From Dyadobacter sp. NIV53 (GTDB lineage Bacteria; Bacteroidota; Bacteroidia; Cytophagales; Spirosomataceae), in contig NZ_CP081299.1 of assembly GCF_019711195.1 (NCBI RefSeq), positions 2,356,001-2,420,000 on the forward strand: 64,000 nt of DNA. Direction: 5' to 3'. Under the pieces are notes generated by a model. It did no database searches, was not told where the DNA came from, and saw only the letters and a list, made by a program, of their open reading frames with translations. Both the position numbers and the translations under genes were made by a program. Below, piece after piece: positions 7,945-16,989 of the stretch. Positions within the stretch are counted from its first letter, which is position 1; each line of letters opens with the position of its first letter.

Positions 7945-8856
7945 ATGAAGAAATTATCCACCAGATTGTTATTGTTTATACTCACAGCAATATCAAAGCT
8001 ATCATGGAAAAGCCTTTACAGGCTATCGGACTTCTTTCGTTTCCTTATATTTGATATAGCACACTACCGCCGAAATGTGATATTGGATAATTTGCATAAT
8101 AGTTTTCCGGATCAGGACGAAGAAACGATCAAAAGTATAGCAAAAAAATATTATCGTAACTTTACAGATATCATTTTCGAAACCATTAAGTTACGTTCAA
8201 TATCTAAAACTGATTTATTAAGGCGTATTGAATTTGACACCTCTTTTCTGGATCATTATTACGAGCAGAAAAAGAATATTGTCGTAGTTGCCGGTCATCT
8301 TGGAAATTGGGAAATGCTTAATTTATTTGCTTCTGCCAAATTATCCTACCAAATTGTGGTCGTATATCATGAGCTGGCCAATAATACCTTTGAAGACTGG
8401 TTTAAAAAAGTGAGGACTCAGTTTGGCACAGAAATGGTTCCGATGAAAGATGCGTTTGTAAAAGCTTTGACCCCACGCGACAAGCCGTTTATTTATATAT
8501 TGATCAACGACCAGTCACCGGTTCCCGAAAAAGCATACTGGACCAGGTTCTTAAATCAGGAAACTGGTGTGTTCAGAGGTGTCGAACTGATAGCAAGAAG
8601 ACTGAACGCGCCGGTTCTTTACATGGGGACTTTGCGTGATGAATGGAAAAGAGGGTTTTATAAGTTTTATTTTGAGCTCATAACTGAGTCTCCTAAGGAC
8701 GAGCCTAACAACCGTATACTTGAAAGTCAAATTAACTTTTTAGAAAAAGATATCTTAAAACAACCTGATAACTGGCTTTGGAGTCATAGGCGATGGAAAC
8801 ATAACCGGCCTGAAAACCTGCAACCGTCACAGTTACTGGAAGAAAACAAAAAGTGA
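7945..8856 (+). CDS. Lipid A biosynthesis-type acyltransferase homolog 2
   Basis: Second LpxL/LpxM-family acyltransferase, 303 residues, paralogous to the gene upstream. It has an N-terminal membrane segment (STRLLLFILTAISKLSW), catalytic GHLGNWE near residue 117, NDQSPVPEKAYW, FLNQETGVFRGVELIARR and the C-terminal DNWLWSHRRWKH. The ATG at 7945 is preceded by TTTTATTTTGCAAAATGG, which resembles a Bacteroidota -7 element with spacing off by one. Its TGA (8854-8856) overlaps the GTG of the glycosyltransferase (8853-8855), so the two are probably co-translated in an LPS-assembly operon. Confidence 0.88.
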   Translation: MKKLSTRLLLFILTAISKLSWKSLYRLSDFFRFLIFDIAHYRRNVILDNLHNSFPDQDEETIKSIAKKYYRNFTDIIFETIKLRSISKTDLLRRIEFDTSFLDHYYEQKKNIVVVAGHLGNWEMLNLFASAKLSYQIVVVYHELANNTFEDWFKKVRTQFGTEMVPMKDAFVKALTPRDKPFIYILINDQSPVPEKAYWTRFLNQETGVFRGVELIARRLNAPVLYMGTLRDEWKRGFYKFYFELITESPKDEPNNRILESQINFLEKDILKQPDNWLWSHRRWKHNRPENLQPSQLLEENKK

Positions 8857-9838
8857 TCAAACCAGTCAAATTTCTTATTCTTCGTTTTTCATCCATTGGT
8901 GATATCGTTTTGACCACACCCGTAATCAGGTGCCTGAAACAGCAATATCCGAATGCGGAAGTTCACTACTTCACAAAAAGAAATTTGGCTTCCTTCTGGA
9001 AGACAATCCTTATGTAGACAAATTGTGGTTGCTCGACAACAGTTTCAATAAAATGCTGCCAGAACTTCGTAATGAAAATTTTGACTACATCATTGACCTG
9101 CACACCAATTTAAGAACGCTAAAAATTAAACTCCTGCTTGGCAAAACTTCATTTAGTTTTGAAAAACTGAATGTTCAGAAATTTTTACTTACAAAATTCA
9201 AGATCAATTATCTGCCTGATGAACATATTGTCGACAGATATATGGCCACTCTAAAGACTTTGCACATTGAAAATGACAATGCCGGCCTCGACTACTTTAT
9301 GCCGTTCAAAGATAATGTAGAGGCAGAATGGCTGCCTGAAACACATCGTAACGATTTCGTAGCATATGCCATTGGTGGCCAGCATTTTACTAAGAAGCTT
9401 CCAACACATCGTATGACTGAACTATGCAGGAAAATAAATCATCCTGTTGTTCTTCTTGGTGGGAAAGAAGATTTCGAGGAAGGAGAACTAGTAAGAACTG
9501 CTCTGGGAGATCATCTTATATTTAATGCATGTGGAAAATACAATTTTAATCAGTCTGCTTCTATTATTCGGCAGGCACGTATTGTCTTTTCACATGATAC
9601 GGGACTGATGCACGTAGCAGCTGCATTTAAAAAGCGAGTTTTCTCAATCTGGGGAAATACCGTTCCGGCTTTTGGTATGTATCCTTATAAAACTTCTTTT
9701 GAGGTTGTTGAAAACAATAATCTTAATTGCCGTCCATGTTCAAAAATAGGACACAAAAAATGCCCTAAAAAGCATTTTAAATGTATGAACGAGTCGTCAT
9801 TTGATTTTGAAATTAAAGAATTACCATCCCGGATATAA
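8853..9838 (+). CDS. Glycosyltransferase family 9 (heptosyltransferase-like), frameshifted in this sequence
   Basis: ADP-heptose:LPS heptosyltransferase-type enzyme (GT9). The N-terminal part starts at GTG 8853 (IKPVKFLILRFSSIGDIVLTTPVIRCL), the hallmark of the family, and runs to about 8985. The remainder (from LLEDNPYVDKLWLLD to the C-terminus, including SHDTGLMHVAAAF, FSIWGNTVPAFGMYPY and C-terminal cysteines) lies one frame over. Adding one base near 8985-8998 (for example a T in CTTCTGG) joins them into 328 residues, the normal length. The ATG-like start at 8930 is therefore an artefact of the shift. GTGA overlap with the acyltransferase argues for one transcription unit. Sequencing error is likelier than a true knockout. 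Confidence 0.85.
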
Positions 9839-9883
9839 ACATAAAATTGTTTTTAAGAATCAGGGTTTCACCTACCAATAAAT

Positions 9884-10792
9884 ATGAACAAAAAAGTAAA
9901 TATCGGAATAGTTCAAATGAGCTGTACTGACAATATAGAAGCTAATTTTCAAAAAGCAACAGTTAAAATCCGGGAAGCAGCCGCCAGCGGAGCACAGATT
10001 ATATGTTTGCAGGAACTCTTTAAATCACTGTATTTCTGTGATGTTGAAGACCATAAAAATTTTGAACTTGCTGAATCCATTCCGGGGCCTTCCACTGACA
10101 CGTTGGGAACACTGGCAAGAGAACTTGGTGTGGTCATCATTGCGTCACTTTTTGAGAAACGTGCGCATGGTTTGTACCATAATACAACAGCAGTTTTGGA
10201 TGCGGATGGTTCTTATCTTGGTAAATACCGGAAAATGCATATTCCTGATGATCCCGGTTATTACGAGAAGTTTTATTTTACCCCTGGCGATGCCCCTAAT
10301 GGAGAACCGGAATCGTCGGATTCAACAGGTTACAGGATTTTTAAAACAAAATTTGCTAAAATCGGTGTTTTAATTTGCTGGGATCAATGGTATCCCGAAG
10401 CAGCACGGATTACATGTCTGATGGGAGCTGAAATTTTGTTTTATCCAACTGCAATTGGCTGGGATACCAATGAAACCGACCCCATAATCAATGAAGAGCA
10501 ATATGGTGCCTGGCAGACTATTCAACGCGGGCATGCGGTGGCAAACGGTGTGTATGTTGTGTCGGTAAACCGGGTTGGTAGAGAGGCTGACCAACAGTTT
10601 TGGGGAGGATCTTTTATCGCAAATCCACAGGGACGCCTGCTTTATCTGGCACCTCATGATGAAGAAATAACACACGTGCAGGAGCTGGACATGCTCAAAC
10701 TTGATCATTACCGTACGACCTGGCCTTTCTTCAGGGATCGGCGTGTAGATTCTTATCAACCGATTTTAAAAAGGTATATTGACGAGAAGTAA
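9884..10792 (+). CDS. aguB: N-carbamoylputrescine amidohydrolase
   Basis: Nitrilase-superfamily enzyme that hydrolyses N-carbamoylputrescine to putrescine, CO2 and ammonia, the last step of the agmatine route. The catalytic triad is visible: E44 in CLQELF, K117 in KYRKMHIP and C165 in ICWDQWYPE. The stretch PDDPGYYEKFYFTPGD and the C-terminal TTWPFFRDRR are characteristic of the AguB subgroup as opposed to other nitrilases. The 302-residue length is typical. Agmatine deiminase (aguA), which supplies the substrate, is encoded about 9.4 kb downstream on the same strand, not adjacent as in many genomes. A terminator follows. Confidence 0.94.
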   Translation: MNKKVNIGIVQMSCTDNIEANFQKATVKIREAAASGAQIICLQELFKSLYFCDVEDHKNFELAESIPGPSTDTLGTLARELGVVIIASLFEKRAHGLYHNTTAVLDADGSYLGKYRKMHIPDDPGYYEKFYFTPGDAPNGEPESSDSTGYRIFKTKFAKIGVLICWDQWYPEAARITCLMGAEILFYPTAIGWDTNETDPIINEEQYGAWQTIQRGHAVANGVYVVSVNRVGREADQQFWGGSFIANPQGRLLYLAPHDEEITHVQELDMLKLDHYRTTWPFFRDRRVDSYQPILKRYIDEK

Positions 10793-10826
10793 AAAGAACA
10801 AAATATAATTATTTTCATTTCAAGAT

Positions 10827-10858
10827 AAAGAGAGCCTCCAAACCGGGGCTCTTTTTTT
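10827..10858 (+). terminator. Rho-independent terminator after aguB
   Basis: AAGAGAGCC and GGGCTCTT form a GC-containing stem with an eight-base loop region, followed by seven T. It lies 35 bp after the aguB stop. Confidence 0.8.
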
Positions 10859-11565
10859 CATTTGCAGCAAATAGAATTTTTTTTACAGTTTATTACAACA
10901 ATCTATTGAAACAGATACTTAGGAAATATTCTGTTAAACACAAATTCATATCAATAAGCTACTTAGCCATTAAAATGATACAAACTTAGTCTACAACCAT
11001 TATAGATTTTATTCAAAACAAATAAGTTAAATTAAATAATGGATTATTACTATAATGTTTTAAAATAGTTTTGAACAACCAATTATTATTTTAATTAATC
11101 TCAATTAATAAATCTTTTCTCTTGCATTTTTCTTGTTTGTCAGTATATTTGAGAAGTCATTATACGAATGACACGACTTCTTAGCTAACAGACATTTTCC
11201 AGCCGCACTCGAAACTGTCTTAGTGTATAAAGAGGAACATCAATTGTCAGATCGCCTGAAATACGATGGTTTTCTGAAAGGTTTTCATTTATACAATATA
11301 ATTATTTCAATAGAGTATCATTTCTCTTAAGCTGGATCAGCAATCTGATAAATGACTTTAACATATTCAAAAAAAGTCCTTATCACCTGGCTTGTCCTTC
11401 ATTGAAGATAACATTGCTTTCCGGAAAAGCAGTTTTACAGGTTTATGGCTGTGTTTGTATGTCCACGCGAAAGTGTGTGCGGCGCACAGCAACGTGGACA
11501 CCACACAGCCATAACTTTTCACTTCGATTCACCCATTAATCTAACTCAATCTAACTGGATTACCC
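10859..11565. other. Long AT-rich gap upstream of the susC homolog
   Basis: About 700 bp without a credible gene in any frame. The first two thirds are very AT-rich. The last 120 bp contain a strong three-tier inverted repeat (listed separately). The start of susC at 11566 follows a C/T/A-rich leader (TCTAACTCAATCTAACTGG, with TCTAACT repeated). A long regulated 5' leader for the SusCD operon is plausible, but no sigma/anti-sigma gene or recognisable riboswitch was seen. Confidence 0.5.
11443..11514 (+). promoter_or_regulatory. Three-tier inverted repeat upstream of susC
   Basis: Outer arms TTATGGCTGTGT (11443-11454) and ACACAGCCATAA (11503-11514) pair perfectly. Middle arms GTCCACG (11461-11467) and CGTGGAC (11493-11499) pair perfectly. 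Inner arms TGTGCG (11476-11481) and CGCACA (11483-11488) flank one G. All three are nested, giving a roughly 72-nt hairpin ending 51 bp before the susC ATG. No long T run follows, so it is not a standard terminator. Candidates are a structured 5' leader, a protein-binding site or a palindromic mobile repeat. Confidence 0.75.
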
Positions 11566-14500
11566 ATGCGTAAAGTACTACTCCTATTTATTTTAGCAAA
11601 TCTTTTCTTACCTGCAGCGTACGCCCAAGTACGCGAGATAAGTGGAAAGATCACTGCTGCCGATGACGATCTGGGCTTAGCCGGGGCGTCGATTATTTAC
11701 AAAGGCACCAATGTCGGCACCAATGCAGATGCAGATGGAAGTTTCAAATTTTCAGTTCCTGGCGACGGTATTTTAGTTATCTCTTATGTAGGTTTTCTTA
11801 TTAAGGAAGTTCCAATTGGGAATCAAACTGCTTTTATTATTAAACTGGATGCCGACACACGTCAGCTTTCCGAAGTTGTAGTTACAGCTTTTGGTATCGA
11901 ACGTGAAAAGAAAGCGCTCGGTTACACAGTACAGGAAGTAAAAGGAAGTGCTTTAACTGAATCCCGGTCAAGTAATGTCGCCAATGCCTTGTCAGGAAAA
12001 ATCGCAGGTGTACGCGTTCAGTCCAACGGCGGCCCTGGCAGCGGATCTACTATACAAATAAGAGGCTCATCTTCCGTTTCAGGAAATAATCAGCCACTTA
12101 TTGTAATTGACGGTGTACCCATGGAACAAACTGCCAACAAAACATACGGCGGTGGTATTTCAGAAGTGAATCCGGATAACATTAAAGAAATGTCAGTTCT
12201 TAAAGGGCCTAATGCTGCTGCATTATATGGTTCCCGCGCGGCAAACGGTGTAATTCTCATCACTACGAAAAACGGCCAGGGCACAAAAGGATTAGGTGTC
12301 GAAGTGAACTCTAATATGACTTTTGAGCGTCCATGGATCAAGCCTGATTTCCAAAATACTTACGGCGGTGGTAATGGTTACCGTACATGGTATAACAATG
12401 GGTGGAGCGGATCCATTACTGATCCTACCGAAATCGCCCAGTACCGTTCTGTATACGATTCAAGATATCCTCTGGCAGGTTCTGAAGGAACTGACGAAAG
12501 CTGGGGCGCTCCTATGGACGGTCGTCTTGTGAGACAATGGTGGACAGGTGACGAAGTTGCGCCACTGACACCTCAACCTAACAACTGGGACGAATACTGG
12601 GAGACGGGCCGTACTTTCACAAACAGTGTTGCTCTTTCAGGTGGCAATGATAAAGGTTTTTTCCGCCTTGGATTAAGCCGGCTTGATCAAAAAGGTATTA
12701 TGTATAACAACGACTTTCATCGTAATAACTTTCGTATTAATTCCGGATATAACCTGACAAAAAACCTGAGTGTTACACTTTCAGGAGAATACATCAAATC
12801 CGGGTCTGATAACAGAAGCTATTCAGGAGGACAGGAATTCATTTGGGCTCATCGTCATGTTTCATGGGATCAATTGCGCGATTATGAAAGCTATAACGCT
12901 GTACATAACCAGCCTGCAACAGATGCAGAACCAGCTAACTGGCAACATACCTTTTTTACCAACCCATTCTTCTCACAAAAATATCTGCCTACAAGTAACG
13001 AAAAGGACAGGTTGCTGGGTAACATCGCTCTTAACTACAAAATCCTTCCTTCGCTTAGCCTGATGATCAGATCGGGAACGGATTTCTGGAGTGAAACGCG
13101 TGTGGCAGTTTCTAACTTCAACCGAATCCGTAATGGTGCCCGTACTCCCGGACGTTTCTCGGAAGAGGTTTTACGTAATCAGGAAACTAACTCTGACTTT
13201 ATCTTTACCTACAACAAAGAACTTAACAAAGAGTTTGGTCTTAATCTGCAATTTGGAGGTATTAAGCGGACTAACTTTTCCAAAAGAAATTATTTCTATG
13301 TTGGAGAAATGGTTGTTGATCGTTTGTATACGGCAGAAAACTCTATCCCGAGTACCAACGTAATTGAAAGTAATATTACCAAGTCAGAAACTCAAAGTTT
13401 GTTTGGAACTGCCAACTTCTCATGGAGAAATGCATTGTTTCTTGATCTGACAGCTCGTAACGACTGGTCGAGTACCTTGCCAAGTAACGCAAGATCTTAC
13501 TTCTATCCATCCGCATCTGTTAGTGGAGTAATCACCGAACTTTTCGATATCAAAAGCGACATTATTACTTTTGGTAAGCTTCGTGCAAGCTATGCACAGG
13601 TTGGTAATGATGCAACTCCTTATCAGTTAGCACAGACCTTTCCAAAAAAAGGCTCCTGGAATGGTTCAACCCCACAATTTGGTGAAAACATCCAGATTGC
13701 AAATGCTAATCTTAAACCGGAAATTACAACAGGTTTAGAATTTGGAGCCGACCTTCGCTTTTTACGCGGAAAACTTGGCCTGGACGTTACCTACTACGAT
13801 CAGACTACACGTGACCAGATTCTGGGTGTAGAAATTTCCAAGGCGAGCGGTTATAATACACGTATTCTGAATGCAGGTAAAATTACGAACAAAGGTATCG
13901 AGGTATCTATTTCCGGCACACCCGTTAAACTTTCAAATGGTTTTAGCTGGGACGTATCATTAAATTACTCTCGTAACCGCAATAAGGTAATTGAACTTGC
14001 AGAAGGCTTAACAACTTACACACTGGCTACACAAAGGGGTATGTCCTCAGAAGCACGTGTTGGCCAGGCTTACGGTACATTCTATGGTGTTGGATTCAAA
14101 AAATCTCCTGATGGCCAGGTAATTTATGATGCAAACGGCTTACCTGTTACAATCGCTAATCAAAGACTGGGCAATATTCAGCCTGACTGGATTGGTGGTA
14201 TCAATAATACATTAAATTTCAAGGGAATTTCTTTAAGCTTTTTGATTGACGCCCGTATTGGTGGTGACATTTATGACGAAGGTACCGGAACCGCCCGCTG
14301 GACCGGACAATATGCAGAAACTGCTCTGGGACGTGAAGAAGGTGTGATTGGTCAGGGTGTTCGTGAGGTAGTTGGTACTGATCAAAGCATTACTTATGTA
14401 CCGAACGACATCATTGTAACTGCCAACCAACTGTACGGATATAATAACCCTCGTAACTATCACGAGTCGGCTATATTTGATGCGAGCTATGTGAAACTTC

Positions 14501-14724
14501 GTGAAGTATCATTAGGCTACTCCTTCAATCCGTCATTCCTGAAAAGAATTAAAATCCAGTCTGCCAAGATTTCACTTGTGGGACGTAACGTGTGGATGAT
14601 CTTCAAAAATACACCGCATATCGATCCTGAAATTGATGCAAAAGGAGGAAACGCACAAGGGTTCGGTTATGGAGAACTTCCAAGTTCACGCAGTGTTGGA
14701 GCGAACTTATCATTCTCTTTCTAA
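11566..14724 (+). CDS. SusC/RagA-family TonB-dependent outer-membrane receptor
   Basis: The 1052-residue outer-membrane transporter works with the SusD-type lipoprotein encoded next. An N-terminal signal peptide (FILANLFLPAAYAQ) is followed by a carboxypeptidase-regulatory-like domain (about residues 24-105, VREISGKITAADD to SYVGFLIKEV). A TonB-box-like and plug region follows (VVVTAFGIEREKKALGYTVQ, then the SusC signature ALSGKIAGVRVQSNGGPGSGSTIQIRG split over about residues 140-170, and ITTKNG). The remainder is a beta-barrel ending in aromatic-rich SVGANLSFSF. No glycoside hydrolase or anti-sigma gene is adjacent, so the substrate (glycan, peptide or other) is unknown. SusD starts 39 bp downstream. 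Confidence 0.95.
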   Translation: MRKVLLLFILANLFLPAAYAQVREISGKITAADDDLGLAGASIIYKGTNVGTNADADGSFKFSVPGDGILVISYVGFLIKEVPIGNQTAFIIKLDADTRQLSEVVVTAFGIEREKKALGYTVQEVKGSALTESRSSNVANALSGKIAGVRVQSNGGPGSGSTIQIRGSSSVSGNNQPLIVIDGVPMEQTANKTYGGGISEVNPDNIKEMSVLKGPNAAALYGSRAANGVILITTKNGQGTKGLGVEVNSNMTFERPWIKPDFQNTYGGGNGYRTWYNNGWSGSITDPTEIAQYRSVYDSRYPLAGSEGTDESWGAPMDGRLVRQWWTGDEVAPLTPQPNNWDEYWETGRTFTNSVALSGGNDKGFFRLGLSRLDQKGIMYNNDFHRNNFRINSGYNLTKNLSVTLSGEYIKSGSDNRSYSGGQEFIWAHRHVSWDQLRDYESYNAVHNQPATDAEPANWQHTFFTNPFFSQKYLPTSNEKDRLLGNIALNYKILPSLSLMIRSGTDFWSETRVAVSNFNRIRNGARTPGRFSEEVLRNQETNSDFIFTYNKELNKEFGLNLQFGGIKRTNFSKRNYFYVGEMVVDRLYTAENSIPSTNVIESNITKSETQSLFGTANFSWRNALFLDLTARNDWSSTLPSNARSYFYPSASVSGVITELFDIKSDIITFGKLRASYAQVGNDATPYQLAQTFPKKGSWNGSTPQFGENIQIANANLKPEITTGLEFGADLRFLRGKLGLDVTYYDQTTRDQILGVEISKASGYNTRILNAGKITNKGIEVSISGTPVKLSNGFSWDVSLNYSRNRNKVIELAEGLTTYTLATQRGMSSEARVGQAYGTFYGVGFKKSPDGQVIYDANGLPVTIANQRLGNIQPDWIGGINNTLNFKGISLSFLIDARIGGDIYDEGTGTARWTGQYAETALGREEGVIGQGVREVVGTDQSITYVPNDIIVTANQLYGYNNPRNYHESAIFDASYVKLREVSLGYSFNPSFLKRIKIQSAKISLVGRNVWMIFKNTPHIDPEIDAKGGNAQGFGYGELPSSRSVGANLSFSF

Positions 14725-14763
14725 AAGCAGCTATCTAAATCATTGACTCAAAAGAATTTCCTG

Positions 14764-16239
14764 ATGAAAAATATACTAAATCACAAAACCATTTGGATGA
14801 CTGCGTTGGCTGGGATATTGACCGCCACAAGTTGTACAAAAGATTTTGATGCAATGAATACAAGCCCTAATGCTCCAACTGCAATTGGGCCGCAGTACCT
14901 GCTCCCTACCGGGATTGAAACTGCAATTGACCGTTACTGGGGACACAGAGAACGTTTCGAACGTATCAATATTGATGCTGCCGAATTATACGTTCAGCAC
15001 CTTACCAGAAATATCTATAGCAACGAAGGTGACGACTATACAGTTGGCCCGGCATTGCTGGCAAATAACTGGAAGGGTTTCTACAATGATTCCCAGCTAA
15101 ATTTTCAGCGCATTATTCTTCAGACTGGAGAAGGTTCTGCAAACCCAAACCCAAATTATGAAGGTGTTGCACTGGTAATGCGCTCATGGGTATTCTCCTT
15201 GCTTACTGATATGTACGGAGCAATTCCTTATTCAGATGCAATTAAAGGTACAGCCGAAGAACCTGTTTATACTCCAAAGTATGATAACATGGAGGCAGTA
15301 TATGCAGGAATTTTGAGTGACCTTAAAATGGCTAATGAGAAACTTACTGTGGGCGGTCCGGCCGTTGCGGGTGATATTCTTTATTCAGGGGATATCCTGA
15401 AATGGAAAAAATTCGCAAACTCCCTGCGTTTAAGATTGGCGAATCGCCAGGCTGCAAAGAAATCGGCTGAATCCCGTGCTATTATGGCAGAAATACTTGG
15501 AGACGCTGCCAAGTATCCGATTTTCACAAGTAATGCTGATAATGCTTCATTAAAATGTACCACTGTATTGCCGAGCAATAATGAGTGGAACCAAATTTTA
15601 ATCCAGGGTGGCCGTACAGACTGGAACATCAGTAAAACGCTTGCCGATAAAATGAATTCTCTTGGAGATACGCGTATTACAGTTTATGCCAATCCAAATA
15701 AAGATGGTTTATACCAGGGCCATCCAAATGGATTACCGGATGCAATTGCAACATCTTACCTGGCTACCAGCTCAACTATCGGAAGTGCTTTTACAAAAGC
15801 GGATGCGCCTGAAGTTATCATGACATTTTCTGAACTGAATTTCATACTTGCTGAAGCTGCTTTGGACGGTGACATTACCGGTGATGCCAAAACTTATTTT
15901 GAAGCAGGAATGACGGCATCTTTTAGTCAGTATGGCTTAACAATTCCAGCGGCATTTCTTACTGCTGTCGGTGCTGTATCCAAAGAAAAAATAATTGAAC
16001 AAAAATGGGTTTCTCTTTTTGCACAAGGTGTTGAAGCTTGGACAGAATACCGCCGTACCGGTTTCCCGGTTTTCCCTTCACCTGATCCAAGAGCAGTTCT
16101 GAAAAATGACGGTGTTTTACCAACACGTTTCAATTATCCAAGTTCGGAATATTCATTAAATGCGGACGCCGTAAAAATTGGGGAAACACTTAATGGCGGG
16201 CCAAACGACATGAAAACTAAACTATGGTGGGCAGAGTAA
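14764..16239 (+). CDS. SusD/RagB-family nutrient-binding outer-membrane lipoprotein
   Basis: Surface lipoprotein that caps the SusC channel and binds the substrate. The start at 14764 (MKNILNHKTIWMTALAG) gives a clean lipoprotein signal with lipobox ATSC. ATG 14743 would add seven residues (MTQKNFL). The mature part begins CTKDFDAMNTSPNAP, and AEAALDG and GVEAWTEYRRTGFP near the C-terminus are typical of the SusD-like group paired with SusC proteins lacking adjacent hydrolases. Length is 491. The 39-bp gap to susC and the paired order leave little doubt about co-transcription. Confidence 0.94.
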   Translation: MKNILNHKTIWMTALAGILTATSCTKDFDAMNTSPNAPTAIGPQYLLPTGIETAIDRYWGHRERFERINIDAAELYVQHLTRNIYSNEGDDYTVGPALLANNWKGFYNDSQLNFQRIILQTGEGSANPNPNYEGVALVMRSWVFSLLTDMYGAIPYSDAIKGTAEEPVYTPKYDNMEAVYAGILSDLKMANEKLTVGGPAVAGDILYSGDILKWKKFANSLRLRLANRQAAKKSAESRAIMAEILGDAAKYPIFTSNADNASLKCTTVLPSNNEWNQILIQGGRTDWNISKTLADKMNSLGDTRITVYANPNKDGLYQGHPNGLPDAIATSYLATSSTIGSAFTKADAPEVIMTFSELNFILAEAALDGDITGDAKTYFEAGMTASFSQYGLTIPAAFLTAVGAVSKEKIIEQKWVSLFAQGVEAWTEYRRTGFPVFPSPDPRAVLKNDGVLPTRFNYPSSEYSLNADAVKIGETLNGGPNDMKTKLWWAE

Positions 16240-16279
16240 GGTCGGCCTTTAAACTACATTCACAGATAATTCAGTATTT

Positions 16280-16852
16280 ATGAAAAATATAAAAACGTTT
16301 GCCGGCTCACTTTGCCTCATTGCAACAATCACTTTCGCAACGCTATCATGTAAAGTGGAAGATCCAATGCTGAACAGCGTGGTTTCACCCGTATTGGTTG
16401 ATGTCGTTGGTGCAACTTTCGGAGCGCCTATTTCGGCCACTGCCTCTGTACCGACTGACAGCTCAAGCCAGGAAATTACTGTCGCATCAAGATTATTTGA
16501 ACTTGATAAAACCAATATCCTGAATAATGAAATAGGAATAGATTCCATACCAGTTTCAGCAATAGCACTTTCTATAAAATATGAACTGACAAAATCAGTA
16601 AAAGCAGAAAAATTTACGATCAAAGGGCAGACTTACACATTTACCCCCGAAACATACAAATCAAGCGGAAACTGGGGAGAGATAACCAGCGATGGAAACG
16701 GATTGGTTTCGTTAAAAACGAGTTTCAAAAAGCTTGGATTTGAAGGCAACAGGATACAAAGAAAAGGTGACATAATTAAGGTAACCTGGTCCGGAACGCA
16801 TAAAGGAATTGCATTTACCCGCTTTTCACAAATTGCAGTGACCGAAAAATAA
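16280..16852 (+). CDS. Small lipoprotein of unknown function in the SusCD operon
   Basis: The 190-residue product starts with a lipoprotein signal peptide with lipobox ATLSC and then a mature region starting CKVEDPMLNSVV. The mature part is rich in beta-prone, Ser/Thr-rich sequence, with no recognised catalytic motif. It lies 40 bp after susD and just before a terminator, so it is probably the third gene of the SusCD operon and may act as an accessory surface glycan- or peptide-binding protein. That role is inferred only from position. I do not recognise the family. Confidence 0.8.
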   Translation: MKNIKTFAGSLCLIATITFATLSCKVEDPMLNSVVSPVLVDVVGATFGAPISATASVPTDSSSQEITVASRLFELDKTNILNNEIGIDSIPVSAIALSIKYELTKSVKAEKFTIKGQTYTFTPETYKSSGNWGEITSDGNGLVSLKTSFKKLGFEGNRIQRKGDIIKVTWSGTHKGIAFTRFSQIAVTEK

Positions 16853-16857
16853 TCAAA

Positions 16858-16900
16858 AGAAAGTTAGCTGGTTATTAACAATTTAGCTGACTTTCTTTTA
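16858..16900 (+). terminator. Terminator closing the SusCD operon
   Basis: AGAAAGTTAGCT (16858-16869) pairs with AGCTGACTTTCT (16885-16896) with one G-U pair, and TTTT follows. It lies six bases after the lipoprotein stop. Confidence 0.75.
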
Positions 16901-16989
16901 ATTTCAAATATTGTTTATAAAATTTTGAGTTATATAATTTTTGCAAAATTTATTATAACAAAAACCACCTATTACTAACTATTAATATA

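Noticed and set aside
10370..10759. 129-codon minus-strand ORF inside aguB, and other long antisense frames inside known genes
   Set aside because: They lie fully inside well-supported genes and show no independent family pattern.
10859..11565. Possible anti-sigma or sigma factor gene before susC
   Set aside because: No frame of suitable length or motif; only an AT-rich gap and a hairpin are present.
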